This document shows, in pieces, positions 36,661 through 48,735 of a stretch of 64,000 bases of DNA. This stretch comes from Sciurus carolinensis (lineage: Eukaryota; Chordata; Mammalia; Rodentia; Sciuridae). The DNA lies in assembly GCF_902686445.1 (NCBI RefSeq), contig NC_062223.1, positions 37,852,998 through 37,916,997 of the forward strand, in the 5' to 3' direction. Under the pieces are notes generated by a model. It saw only the letters and a program-made list of their open reading frames with translations, was not told where the DNA came from and made no database searches. Numbering within the stretch: position 1 is the first letter of the stretch; each line of letters starts with the position of its first letter. A program made the translations under genes and the position numbers.

Positions 36661-36840
36661 AATTAAACCCTCAGTCAGCAAACTCAAGGTGAATTTCTAA
36701 ATGTTATTTAGTTTCTCATTGGAAACCCTATTTTACTGCTGGATGTTAAACTCTGTTGTGGTCTTATGTTTCCTCTCCAACACTGGGGTAAACTACTCTC
36801 TAACATTTTATGAAATGTCAGAGTGATTCAGGGTGGATGT

Positions 36841-37269
36841 ACAAATGTTATGGTTTAGATGTGGTATCCCCCAAAAGGGGGACATGTGAGACAATGCAAT
36901 GTGTGGAAGAGAAATGATTGGGTTATAGCCTTAACCTAATCACTAAATCAATCCCTGATGGGATGAACTGAGTGGTAACTGGAATCAGGTGGGGTGTGAC
37001 TGGAGGAATCAATTCATGGGGGGGCGGGGGGCGTGGCTATGGGGTATATATTTGTAATTAGCAAGTAGAGACCTCTCTCCCTGCTTTCTGATCATCAAGT
37101 GAGCTGCTTCCCTCCACTATACTCTTCCTCCATGATGTTTTGCATCACCTTGAGCCCGAAGGAGCCAGTCGTCAATGGACTAAGACCTCTGAAACCGTGA
37201 GCCTCCTTTACAGTTGTTCTGATTGGGTCTTTTAGTGGCATCAGGAAAAAAGCTGAGTAAAACAACAAA
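36841..37269 (+). mobile_element. Solo MaLR-type LTR (ERVL class), copy 2, with TSD
   Basis: The LTR itself is 36846-37264 (419 bp). It begins TGTTATGGTTTAGATG and ends GAGTAAAACA. The five bases ACAAA lie directly on each side (36841-36845 and 37265-37269), the 5-bp target duplication expected for the ERVL class. It includes TCCCCCAAAAG, a G-run at 37017-37030 and 'GATCATCAAGTGAGCTGCTT'. The region around the AATAAA signal kept in copy 1 is deleted here (37200 joins GCCTCC to TTTACAG). Confidence 0.92.
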
Positions 37270-37851
37270 AATATCTAGTCATCTGATTTTCAGATATGGA
37301 AGGAAATGCTCATATTCTGCCACTTCAAAAATCTGACTCTGTCTGATACCTCTTTGAGTTATTTTTTTCTTTAAAATATGCCTTCAAGTGTTATAGAGTC
37401 CTATCTGCTTAAGTCAAATTGTACCCATTGTGTCCTTGGATCTTGCTGATTCTCCGGGGCACTTCCAATACACAGCATTTTTTCTTCACTGGAACCCAGA
37501 GACCTCCTGACTCTCTCTGCCCCCTCGCTCCCATCCCTGTAGCACATAGGCATTTCTTTTTCACTACAGATTAATCTTTCATTATTCATGGTTTTTTTGC
37601 CTGTTATTTTAGACAGTCTCTGGATTGTCTTTCCCTTGCTTTTGTCTGGTTCATTTCCTATCTAACAACAATTTCTTCATTCTGAGATGATGCTTTTAGA
37701 AACAAAAAAACAAAGCAACCAGCAGGTGTTTCTAATTTTTCATCCTGCTTCATCTTCCTTCTGAGACAGTGGGTTCTATTATTCTACCTGAGATGGGGGA
37801 AAAATACTCTCACCAAAATTATAGCATTCCACATAAGCAACTCTGAAATGG
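37270..37851. other. Unclassified unique DNA
   Basis: Nothing recognised; longest frame 62 codons. Confidence 0.45.
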
Positions 37852-38052
37852 GAGAAACTTTGCCCTCCAAAATACATTTGACAATGTCAGGGGACATTTC
37901 TGATGGTCTAAACTAAGGGGGAGGGCATACTACTGACATCCTAAAAGGTAAAGGTCATGGATGCTCCCAAACATCCCCAAATGTATGACACTGTCCTCCC
38001 CAAAGAGTTAACAGGTCTAAAATTTTGTTTTGTTCCAAGTTTGAGAAAACTT
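37852..38052 (+). mobile_element. MER20-like hAT transposon relic
   Basis: TTTGCCCTCCAAAATACATT, TGACAATGTCAGGGGACATT, 'cccaaacatcc', 'acactgtcctcccc', ending 'gtttgagaaaac'. This is the MER20 order from one end to the other. Confidence 0.78.
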
Positions 38053-39465
38053 ACTTCACTGGAAGATATACATAAGGCAGGTGTTCAAAAATGATTGTTG
38101 ACTTTAAATCTTGGTTTCTTCCATCCTGATATCTTTGCAACCTTGGCAATTCAGAGATTTTAGTAGTTTGGTAGCTGTCTTAAGCCTGGGAAACTATCCT
38201 TAGCATTCTTCTGTACTGCTAGTGAAAAGACTCATATACCATGTGTCTAAGTTGCTCTTCTTGCCTTGTAAACCATGCATTTCATTGGTGGCATGTTAAT
38301 TTATGAGGCATCATTCTGCTTAGTACAGAGTAGGTAGGACTGACATTTGACTTTTACTTGTACTCAGTTAAATAAGAGAGGGAAATCAATATACTACAAA
38401 GATAGAGTCCAATGAGATTGGTGAGAGAGCTAAGTACTAACTGCTAAGGAGGCAGAGAGACAAAAATCATTGGCACTTTGTGAATATACAGAGATACAGT
38501 AGGGTCTGTCAAGGGAGAGGGAAGAGATGGTGCTAAGTTGGGGTAAGTTGATACTTTAGGAAAAGAGAAGTGGGATGCACCAGGCAAGTTTTGGTGTGCC
38601 CTAGGCAAAGTGATGAGAAAGATGCTTAGAGATAAGCAGGTCGGCTAAACAATTTGGGGAGCTCAGTGTAAAATGTAGCCATGAATCTCTTGTTCAAACG
38701 GCAGGAGAGGGCAGCTGTTCAATGGCATTATTTATTTGTTATATATTCCTTTATCAGCTGTCTTGTGGGTCAGAGGGAAAGTTGAAGAGCAAGGAAGAGG
38801 AAATAGATGACTTAAAGTGTCTGAGAAGGGATGGGCAGGCATCTCAGCAGGTGGTCATGGGAAAGGCATTTAGAGTTTTCAGCCATGAGTTTAATAGACT
38901 GGAGCACGCAACGAGTAGGATGGGGTAAAAGCAGGGAAGGACAAAACATTGAACTCAACAAAGGGTTAAATTAGGTAGAATAGGAAGAATGTTCAGTACT
39001 CCAATTTTAAAATAAAATCTATAGATTGGGTTGAATACATCTATGATTAAAGCAGTCATTTTGCAAATATGAAATAGTCAGTGCTAGGAAAAAAAAACAT
39101 TGTTTAGGTCTATTTGTTGCAATACGTGTATAACCATCTAATGAACTGATATATTTGGATTATAATTTTCAGTTATAAAATAAATTAAAAATCAGTTTGA
39201 AAGTGAAACATTTTAAAACCATATACAGATATAACATTATTTTACATATTCCCTTCTAGTATGTGTAGTCTTTATCTCCATTTTATGATCATATAATATT
39301 CCAGCAAATAGATGGGGTATGCTTCTTCTAAAACTCCTCTGACTGTTGACAAACGGAGTTTGTTTTCTTGTCAATCCTGAGAATACATAAAATTTCAAGA
39401 AAATTGAATTTTTCACACATGTAATTTCATCCTTTTATTTAAACACTCTTTTACAAGTGATTTCT
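38053..39465. other. Unclassified unique DNA
   Basis: No gene; a 68-codon frame at 38722-38928 lacks features. Purine-rich patches at 38400-38580. Confidence 0.45.
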
Positions 39466-41003
39466 TTTTTTTTTTTTTTAGGAAATGACAAAGCAACATA
39501 TCATTCTTCTTATGAAGGGAAAGCAATCCAAAAGCAGCAGAAATTAATATTAATAAAACAGAAATATAACAAAACAAACAACAAGCATGAGCTCCAATCC
39601 ATGATGCTAGATTAACGATAGAGTCAGTTCAGCTGATGGTTAATCTTTGACAAATACTATTAGAAATATTTCTAAGGGAACAGTATGGTCCAATTCACTG
39701 ATAGTGTTTTAGTCATCAATGTTACAAAAAAAAAAAAAGCTTTATTTTTACAGAAAATGAATTGCCACAGAATTGCCCTGAGTTACAGTTTTCACTGGAG
39801 CTTCTATCGTTGAACACACTGACATTTGATGGGGCAATTTTGTGTTACTGTAATTAGTCAGTTTAGACTTTCTAAAGCACATTTTTCATGCCCCAGAGAT
39901 AACAGTTTCAGAGAGGAGAAAGGAAAAGGATTCAAAGGAATAAAATAAATAAATAAAAAAACAGGCTTTGCTTGATGCACAAAAAAGACAAACAATTTAG
40001 AAAAATATCAATAAAGCCTGCTTGCACAATTATTCACAGGAACAGTATCTGGGAGGACAAGGTCATATTTAAGTGGCAATAATACATCTGAAATAGTTCA
40101 TTTAACAAAGAAAAGCAGTATTACTGAGTCCTAGGTAGCTATCAAAACTTGTTTAACAACTTCAGAACAAAATATTGAGAGGCAAGGTTTTAAAGTGAAT
40201 GCCCATTTATCCAATTCTTCATCAAATGAAAATCCTGTTTATCCAAGTTAAGATTTTTGAATTAGATTCTTATCAATGCCATAAATTTCATCAGCAGCAA
40301 TTCTTTTTGAAGTACTGAGCTATTCAAGATTTGAAAATTGAGGATTTGCCTTTTGATGGGGGACCTACATCTGCATTCCATTGTAAAGATGAAACATTTC
40401 ACTGAGCTCTTCTATGGATAAGGTTGGCATATATATTTAACTTATTTTGGTATGGAGTCTTACAAAATGGAAAACATAAAGATTATTGCTGAGTTATTTT
40501 TGTTTCAATTTTAAATTCACCAAAAAAAAAATGAGTATATTGAACTCTCAGAACAGTTGGTAAACTTTAGATGGTTACAAGTTTGTAAGTTTTCTTTATC
40601 CCCTTCCTACCCTTCACAAAAAAAGGAAAATGGAAAAGCAGCCATATAAAAGTGTGGCACTAAATTGAGGTAGCATTTGCGGTTTTCTTAGTAAGATAAT
40701 ACAAGAGTCCTTTTTTACATTTATCCACAAATAAAGAAGAGATTATTACAAGCTCAAATATATTACTAAATTTCTACCTTGGTTTTATAATTTGCTGTTC
40801 TTGTGTTTGGCCATGATCCAAAGACATTATAAACAACTAGATAATCTTTTCATTTTCTCCTTAGGAAAAACAAAAGGCTGGCTTAGATAAGAATATTAAA
40901 TTGGACATATAGTTTCTGTTCATCTCTCTGCCAGCAACTCTAAAACCAGAAATGTGGCACATTTTTCTTAGAGGAGTTGGCCTTGATCAATTCTTTCTTT
41001 CTT

Positions 41004-41041
<38 letters not shown>
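39466..41041. other. Repeat-poor stretch bounded by poly-T tracts
   Basis: About 1.5 kb with no classifiable SINE, LINE, LTR or DNA relic, bounded by a T-run at 39466-39479 and a (CTTT)n plus long T-run ending at 41041. No reading frame is maintained. A T-run at the left could be the A-tail of a minus-strand retrocopy of a non-coding RNA or 3' UTR, but there is no AATAAA in the right place on that strand, and no matching flanks were found. Function unknown. Confidence 0.3.
40996..41041. repeat. CTTT repeat and long poly-T tract
   Basis: Three CTTT units lead into a T-run of more than 30 bases. Confidence 0.97.
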
Positions 41042-41042
<1 letters not shown>

Positions 41043-42593
41043 TCTATTGCAAGAAAGGGTATCCCCACTGGGAACCAATAGGCTTCTCAGGAAACTCTAC
41101 ATTTCCAATTAATTGACAAGATGACAAGAAAAAAAATCACGATACTGGGCAGAATACCAGACCATCTTATTGGTGTCTATTTATTAATCCTGTGTTATGG
41201 ATAATAAAATATACTTTCCTTGAGATTGTAATTGTATTCCACTAGGATATTAAAAGTGATGGATATCCTTTGATTGAAATATGGAATATCATCCTTCCCA
41301 GTTGTAACTACCAATGATTAAATGTAGTCTTTAAAATTCAGTGTCAATAGTTTCATGAGATTCTTTAGGTGTTTCTTCTACAAGCAGTCTATTTATTTGG
41401 GAAATGGTAATGAATTTCCTTTGACATTAGGTCCTAGTCCAGTTCCCAGGTCAAGGAATACTATCAGATGATCTAGAACCCCTTACCTGTGAGATGTATC
41501 ACTTTGTTTCTGAAACCTAAGAAATCATCAGAAACCTACTGGCTTAAAATAACATTTATTTAGCTCACACTTCTGTGCCTCAGTAAATTCAGTTGAGCTT
41601 ACCTGAACTGCTTTTAGCTTTGCTCACTCATGCATTTGAGGTTAGTTACTGTGTAAGTATGGGAATGAGTTTGCACATACAAAAGATAATAAAATATGGG
41701 TAGTGTACTTCACACAAACATCAGAAAAGATCTCTTTAGAGAATTAGCAATTGGACTAAGTTTTTAAAAATCAAAAACAATTTACAGGGAAAATGAGTGG
41801 AAATGGGCTGCAGGCAGTAATCTTAGGGGAGATAAAAATTGGAAAAGAAAGAAGATAAGAAAAATTATCAAAAGTTTTAAAGATTGAATGTATGTATATT
41901 CTTATTTTAATGACATTGTCAGGACAATACTGAATTAAACCAGATTTGAAAAAATGTTCTATTGTCTAATTTTCAGAAATTATAAAATGTGGAGCAAAAT
42001 GAAATATAGATACATGAAAGTGAAATATTCCAACATAGGAAGGTGGATAGGGATAAGGTGAATTCTTCAGTATGAACTGGACTGTTACCCTTCCGGGCAG
42101 AGAGGTGAAAATTAGCATGGTAACTTGAGTTAGGTGCAGTGACACCGTCAAATATGATTGTAGAAACATTGTTCATTATTATTCCTTCTCTATCCAGAAG
42201 CTATCTCTATCCTGGAGTTTGGGCAAATGAATTTAATAGCCTGTGGTCAGGTTGGGTGTTGATTTTAGTGTTATAGCACTTATCCAGCCTGTGTGAGGCA
42301 TCCCCAGCAACTGAAAAATAAAACAAACCTCAAAGCCTATGATAATAAACCTGACTAAACATATTAGTTCACTGGACTAAAGTAGAAGAAGTGGAAATGG
42401 AGGAATATTGAGAGATTAAAAGGATATTTACAACGTAAATTTGAAAAGATTTAAAAATTGATTCCAAGTAGAGTAAAAAATGCTTTGTTACCAATTTCTG
42501 CAAATCATCTTTTTGGATTTTCTATTTTAGAACTCCATTTTCACCAAAAGTTAATACTTCCAGAATCATTTTTTTGCACTTCCTTTCATCTTG

Positions 42594-42633
<40 letters not shown>

Positions 42634-43237
42634 ACACACATAGCAGAAAAGCACCCTTGAGCAAAGCAGTTGTCCCCTGCATTTCCTTTAGACCTGCTTT
42701 CAACTCTTTTTGCACCCAGTCTTCAATTCCATTACTTTGATTGACATAACATAGGACAGAGAGCAAATGGAACAGAAATGAGGCTGCTATTACTTTATCT
42801 TTTGGAGGACTCTTTCTCTGGAGAGTGATTCTATGTTTACTTGGAGAATAAGTTTGTCAACTTCCATAAGAAAGACAGACCTGGGTTAGGACTTATGAGT
42901 GGGAATTATCTAGAAATGGGCACCAGACAGTATTTGAGGGTGAAAAAATGTTCTAAAGCTACATATGGCAGTGGTTGCATACTTCTTCTAGTAATTTATT
43001 TTTAAAAATTATAGGAGTTTTTGCTCTTTTCAATAAGTGAGGTTTGTAGAAATTATACTGTAACAAAGTTATAAAACAAAAGAAATATCCAGAGACTATC
43101 AAAGGTTTTTTCTACTTAATTTCTAGATATTTCTATACACTTAATTTTAATGCTTGCCTAGAATATGTAGTGTATTTTCTATTACAATATTCTTTCAAGC
43201 TTAATTATGTCAGTCAATTCAAATAATCATGTTTTAG
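41042..43237. other. Mostly unclassified DNA
   Basis: A possible MLT1-type fragment lies at about 41535-41625 (ACTGGCTTAAAATAACATTT, 'tatttagctcacacttctgtg'). A (CA)n tract is given separately. Frames at 41966-42176 are overlapping shadows without features. Confidence 0.45.
42596..42641. repeat. (CA)n microsatellite
   Basis: About 22 CA units with one TA interruption near 42630. Confidence 0.97.
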
Positions 43238-43487
43238 AGAGAGCTACTTTTTTTGGTACTGAGAATTGAAACCAGGAGTGCTTTACTACTGAGTCACATT
43301 TAAAGCCCTTTTTATTTTTATCGATTTATTTATTTATTTTTTTTAATTTTGAGACAGGGTCTCACTAAATTGCTTAGGTCCTTGAGAAATTGCTGAGGCT
43401 GACCTTCAACTTGTGATCATCCTGCCTCAGCCTCCTGAGCTGCTGGGATTTCAGTTGTGTACCACCGCACCCAGCAAGATAGCTACT
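43238..43487 (-). repeat. B1-dID SINE, minus strand, with likely TSD
   Basis: ID part (GAATTGAAACCAGGAGTGC) then a T/A-rich linker and the B1 part (GAGACAGGGTCTCACTAAAT, CTGCCTCAGCCTCCTGAGC). Flanks AGAGAGCTACT (43238-43248) and AGATAGCTACT (43477-43487) agree at 10 of 11 positions, a good target-site duplication. Confidence 0.94.
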
Positions 43488-43626
43488 ACTTCACGCAATT
43501 TTCATCTAACAGCTATAGGGTAAACAAGGACACTAACAAATATGTGCCATGTACCTACCATGGATAAGGTCCCTTACTGGGTGCTGAGTTTTCTGCAATG
43601 ATCAAATCATGCAAAAATCTTAGCTG
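43488..43626. other. Short unclassified gap between SINE and L1
   Basis: Nothing recognised. Confidence 0.4.
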
Positions 43627-43639
43627 TTTTTAAAAAAAT

Positions 43640-45539
43640 CAATAAATGTAATTCACCATATCAACAGACTTAAAGTTAAGAATCACATGATTATTTCAAT
43701 ACATGCAGAAAAAGCATTTGATAAAATACTGCACCCCTTCATGCTCAAAACACTAGAAAAAATTGGGATAGTAGGAACATTCCTCAACATTGTAAAGACT
43801 ATCTATGCTAAGCCCACAGGCAATATCATTCTAAATGGAGAAAAACTGAAAGCATCCCCCCTAAAAACTGGAACAAGGCAGGGATGCCCTCTTTCACCAC
43901 TTCTATTCAACATCTGGCCTTGAAACTCTAGACAGAGCAATTAGAAAAAAGAAATTAAAAGGATATGAATAGTAAAAGAAGAACTCAAACTATCCCTATT
44001 TGCCAATGACATGATTCTATATTTAGAGGAGCTGAAAAATTCCACCAGAAAACTTCTAGAACTCACAAATGGATTCAGTAAAGTAGCAGGATATAAAAGC
44101 AATGCTCATAAATCTAATGCATTTTTATTCATAAGTGATGAATCCTCTGAAAGAGAATTTAGGAAAACTACCACATTCACAATAGCCTCAAAAAAAAAAA
44201 ATACTTGGGAATCAATCTGACAAAAGAGGTGAACTTTTGAGAACTACAGAACACTAAAGAAAGAAATTAAAGAAAATCTTAGAAGATGGAAAGATCCCCA
44301 TGTTCATGGATAGGCAGAATTAATATTGTCACAATGGCCACACTACATATTCAATGCAGTTCCAATTAAAATCCCAATGATGTACCTCATAGAAATACAG
44401 CAAGCAATCATGAAATTCATTTGGAAAAATAAGATATCCAGAATAGCTAAAGCAATCCTTAGCAGGAAGAGTGAAGCAGGGGGTATCTCAATACCAGAAC
44501 TTCAACTATACTACAGAGCAATAGTAACAAAAACAACATGGTATTGGTACCAAAATAGACAGGTAGATTAATGGTACAGAATAGAGGACATAGAGACAAA
44601 ACCAAATAGTTTTCTCATACTAGACAAAGGTGCCAAAAACATACAATGGAGAAAAGATACCCTCTTCAACAAATGCTGCTGGGAAAACTGGAAATCCATA
44701 TGCAGCAGAATGAAACTAAACCCCTATCTCTCACCTTGAACAAAACTCAACTCAAAATGAACCAAGGACCTTAGAATCAGACCAGAGACCCTTTATCTTA
44801 TAGAATAAATGTAGGTCCAAATCTTCATCATGTCGGCTTAAGATCAGACTTCCTTAACTTGACTCCCAAAGCACAAGAAATAAAAGCAGAAATCAATAAT
44901 CGGTATAGATTCAAGCTAAAAAGCTTTCTCTCAGCAAAGGAAACTATCAGCAATGTGAAGAGAGAGCCTACAGAGTGGGAGAAAATCTTTGTCACACATA
45001 ATTCAGATAGAGCACTAATCTCCTGAATCTATGAAGAACTCCAAAAACTTTACACCAAGATTACAAATAACCTAATCAACAAATGGACTAAGGAAATGAG
45101 CAGACACTTCACAGAAGCAGATCTAAAAGCAATCAACAGATACATGAAAAAATGTTCAACATCTCTAGTAATAAGAGAAATGCAAATCAAAATTACTGTA
45201 AGATTTCATCTCACCCCAATTAGAATGGTGATTATCAAAAGAATACTAGCAACAACAGGAGTTGGCAAGGATGTGGGGAAAAAGGCACAGTCGTACATTG
45301 CTGGTGGGGTTGCAAATTAGCGCAGTCACTCTGGAAAGCAGTGTGGAGATTCCTTAGAAAACTTGGAATGGAACCACCATTTGACCCAGCTATACCACTC
45401 CTTGGCCTATACCCAAAGGACTTAAAATCAGCATACTACAGTGATGCAGACACATCAATGTTCACAGCTGCTCAATTCACAATAGCTCGATTGTGGAAAC
45501 CTAGATGTCCTTCGATTGATAAATGGATAAAGAAACAGT

Positions 45540-45590
<51 letters not shown>

Positions 45591-45728
45591 GAATATTACT
45601 CAGCCATAAAGAAGAATAAAATTATGGCATTTGTAGGCAAATGGATGAACTTGGAGCATATCATGCTAAGTGAGATAAGCCAATCCCCAAAAAACAAAAG
45701 ACAAATGATCTCGCTGATAAGCGAATGA
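43640..45728 (+). pseudogene. LINE-1 ORF2 remnant with altered catalytic motif
   Basis: The frame begins at the RT segment [12 protein letters not shown] (43690s) and keeps the [10 protein letters not shown] block. The L1 RT active-site FADD reads FAND here (about 43999-44010), which would remove a metal-binding Asp. Frameshifts lie near 43912 (the FNIV-LETL junction), near 44200 (an A-run), and at the TA repeat near 45543. Stops occur near 43970, 44238 and 44571. The end of the gene falls near 45728. The endonuclease and ORF1 are absent. It is inactive. Confidence 0.92.
45543..45586. repeat. (TA)n microsatellite inside L1 ORF2
   Basis: About 22 TA units at the place where related copies have a short GTATATATAT stretch; it breaks the ORF2 frame. 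Confidence 0.97.
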
Positions 45729-45961
45729 TGATACATAATGGGGGGTGGGAGGGAGGCAAGAATGGAGGAAGAATGGATTGTACAGAGGAAAAAGAGGGGT
45801 GGGGGAATGGGAAAAATAACAGAATGAGACCAACATCATTACCCTATGTACATGTATGATTACACAAATGATATGACTCTGCTTCATGTACAACCAGAGA
45901 AACAAATTGTACCCCATTTGTTTACAATGAATCAAAATAAATAAAAATAAATTTTTAAAAA

Positions 45962-46657
45962 TCCATTATAGAAATCATTTGTTAATCTATAAAATTTGTA
46001 AAATAGTTATTAATAGTTTGTACTGATGCTGCCAAAGTTTGCCTTATTTCTAAACATCCCTTTAAAATATAATACTTGATTTTAAAAAACTGATTTTTGG
46101 TGTTGTTTGCCCTAGTTGATATCTCTACAACAAATGAGACTTATCTAATGTTTTTCATGCCTTTGGTATTTATTTGACAAGGAAATGTGGGTGGGGGGAG
46201 AGAGAAAGAGAGATGGTGTATACATGTAGGAGTGTTTCAAAAACAGAGAGGTACAGCATTTTATGACAAGAGGATTATAAAATATCCCAAAATAAATGGA
46301 CCAAAGTACTTGCACAGATTTAATAGAAGTAGGTGAATCTAGGATTTTAAAGTATACCTTAAATTACAGAACACTGCCCATCCTATAGGTGTATTTTCGG
46401 ACCAAAGAAACCCCTCCATCTCTATACAAAGTATACATTGTATTTTAGTATCCCCAGCTGGCCAGGGGCCATATTTCGGAAGCAAGTTCAGACATGAGCA
46501 AGGGAAACAGATGGAGAGAGAAATATTTGGGAAGGACAAATTCCTACTTAGGAAGCAAGAGAATGAACGATCTTGTAGTTAAAATATTTTGGAGAGTTTT
46601 AGATGTAGAACAGTTTCTCGATAGCAGCAAAATTCCCTTCATGATCAGAGCACTTCT
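45962..46657. other. Unclassified unique DNA
   Basis: No gene; a purine-rich patch near 46190-46215. Confidence 0.45.
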
Positions 46658-46840
46658 GTTTTTTTTTTTTTTTTTTTTTTTTTTCCTGAGGGATGTGCTG
46701 TCCCCTGTAGGATGTTTAACATCCCAAGCTTTACTCACTACAACCAGAACTGTCTCCAGGCATAGCCAAACACATTCTGAGAAGCAACTCCACCCCTGCT
46801 GGTTCTTCTGTCTGTCCTACTGAGAACTACTCATGAATAG
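46658..46840 (-). mobile_element. Poly-T tract and MER20-like relic
   Basis: A run of about 27 T (46658-46684), then the reverse MER20 pattern: CCTGTAGGATGTTTAACATC, 'AGAACTGTCTCCAGGCATAGC', ending 'ctactgagaactact'. The 109-codon frame across it (46494-46823) encodes a Phe run and is spurious. Confidence 0.72.
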
Positions 46841-48020
46841 AATGAAGAGAGGTTGTGAATTATAGGGTACCTGTGTGTCCAGGTTTGCCTGGCAAAGACC
46901 TGTTTTGTACCTGATATCCTTCCTTATCATTACTAGGGACTCTTCACTTCCAAAATTGGCCCTGGTTGTAGGATAGACCCTGTGACATGGCTAACAATAG
47001 ATTACTTCCCCCCATGCACGTGGTGACTTTATGGAGCAATAGTGATGTTTATAGCAAAATGGACAACAGAACTTGGTTTTTCCACACCTTTATTTTCCAT
47101 TAGGTCAAGCAGGAGTTTGCTCTGTGAGCTTTAGGTTGGCAGTGTTTGTTTTGGATTGTCCTTATTCTAAAAACCTAAATACCCCTCTCTCTTTGTGTCC
47201 TAAGGATGTGCTTAGGACCACACTGTGATAAAAACCAGCCTGGTGTAAGTCTATCCCTGTTATTCTCTAATGCCTTATCATTTTAAGACTAAATGCACTC
47301 ATGTTTGTGTTAGAGTTCAGTCTGGAGAGTTCAATGTAGCATTAAATGTATCCTGCAGTGATATCCCCAAATCTATAAAAATGGAGCAAGTTTACCATGA
47401 TAGTCTCAAAGACTCAGCTATAGTCATCCATTCATTCATTTATTCATTGATTTCACAAATGCACAATGGGGTCCTACTCTATATTATACATTGAACTAGA
47501 GGCTAAACTCACAAAGATGCAAAATTATGACCTCTGCTGTAGAGAATCTTGTCTCCTTCCAAAAAAAGGTTAATAGAAGAATATATACACTCAGAGCACA
47601 ATGTGATTATTTCCCTGATAAGGTTAGATGTCAAGTACAGTGAGAAGACTGTAAAGCAAACAACAACCCACCAACACAGGTGAAGGAATAGTCAGTTTCG
47701 GACTGAATGGTGGTGGGCGATTGCTATAAATGGTCAAATATATGCGTGAGCTCCTGCTGCCTTTTTTCATTTGAAGGTTGAAGTCATAAGGTCCTCTTTG
47801 GAAGCTCAGAGGCAACACACCTGTTGCCACTTTCAGGGGTCAATTAGTTAGCTCCCCTAAGCACACTTCAAGATTTGTGTAGTCATTAGGGGATATAATT
47901 TTTTTTTGGCTTGGCATTTTATTTCCTTAGGCCTCCACTTTCCCACCTACTGATGGAAAAAAGCATGTGCATCACTGAACCTCATTTCCATCACTTAGCA
48001 AACAAAATTTAACTCATAAA
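46841..48020. other. Mostly unclassified DNA
   Basis: Contains an ancient mammal-wide repeat fragment at about 47425-47560 (CATTCATTCATTTATTCATTG, 'ctagaggctaaactcacaaag'), the same family as at 11035. No gene seen. Confidence 0.45.
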
Positions 48021-48152
48021 AATGTACAGTGTTAGGGGCTGGGGATATAGCTGTGTTGGTAGAGTGCTTCCCTACCATGCATAAGACCCTGGGTTCAATC
48101 CCTAGCACCACCAAAAAAAAAAAAAAAAAAAAGAGAGAAAGAATGTACAGTG
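48021..48152 (+). repeat. ID SINE with TSD
   Basis: GGGGCTGGGGATATAGCTGT, 'AGAGTGCTTCCCTACCATGC', GGGTTCAATCCCTAGCACCA, then an A-tail: the tRNA(Ala)-derived rodent ID element with intact A and B box regions. AATGTACAGTG at 48021-48031 and 48142-48152 is an exact duplication. Confidence 0.95.
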
Positions 48153-48620
48153 CTATAGGCCAAGGGTCTAGATCAAAATTTAGTCTTTTCCCAAGAGCTC
48201 ACTGTGTATCACAAGTGCTCTTCAAACCCAAATCTCAAGTGATTTTTCTGTCTCCACACTTGCTAAGCAGAAAATGAAAGGGAAACCTTAGGTGCTCATT
48301 AACTGCCTACTGGCTTCTTCCCAGTTTTGGTTGAATAAAGAATCAGTTGATTATAAAAAAAAAAAAAAAAGAAATAGAAGCATCTAAGTCCTGGAGCCCA
48401 CAACATATTGTAAGAGTAAGACAATGACTGAAGGTCCTGATTCCTATTGTCAAATACTACACTCACCAATCAGCATGACTCTGTGGTTTAGGAATCATAG
48501 GTAAGGTGTTGAAGTCATTTGTCCTTGGACCTTATGAGTAAGAAGCCAAGTAAAGGTAGCCCGCTTGTAACCTTCTTCCTCCCTCTATTCCAAACTATCT
48601 ATTGGTCTATTTTATTGTTT
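48153..48620. other. Unclassified DNA
   Basis: An A-run at about 48356-48370 follows ordinary sequence; no element recognised in front of it. Confidence 0.4.
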
Positions 48621-48735
48621 TCATAAATTAAAACAACAGACAAATTTCAAAGGTCATATTTTCATTGTCATTTCCTTTACTTGAAACAGGAAAATAAATT
48701 GGGAAAAAATGAGAATATGAGCAAGGGTGTTGTGA
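48621..48735. repeat. Copy 1 of a second diverged direct repeat
   Basis: AATTAAAACAACAGACAAAT, 'GGTCATATTTTCATTGTCAT', 'aggaaaataaattggg', 'gagcaagggtgttgtg' parallels 49329-49452 in the same orientation. Not a family I recognise. Confidence 0.68.

Larger units (their letters stand above)
43627..45961 (+). mobile_element. 5'-truncated LINE-1, plus strand, with likely TSD
   Basis: About 2.3 kb from the RT palm region to the A-rich tail (AAATAAATAAAAATAAA). TTTTTAAAAA at 43627-43636 and 45952-45961 flanks it and is a plausible but low-complexity target duplication. Closely related to the minus-strand L1 at 5811, but with more lesions and without the telomere-like 3' UTR motifs. A (TA)n tract has expanded in it. 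Confidence 0.95.

Noticed and set aside
32303..37269. A single full-length MaLR provirus
   Set aside because: Copy 2 has its own ACAAA duplication and older relics occupy the interval.
42458..42766. Frames on both strands with Thr-His or Val-Cys repeats
   Set aside because: They are translations of the (CA)n microsatellite.
46494..46823. 109-codon plus-strand open frame
   Set aside because: Contains a Phe run from a poly-T tract and reads through a MER20 relic.
48021..48152. Functional tRNA gene
   Set aside because: The tRNA-like sequence is an ID SINE with an A-tail and target duplication, not a cloverleaf tRNA gene.
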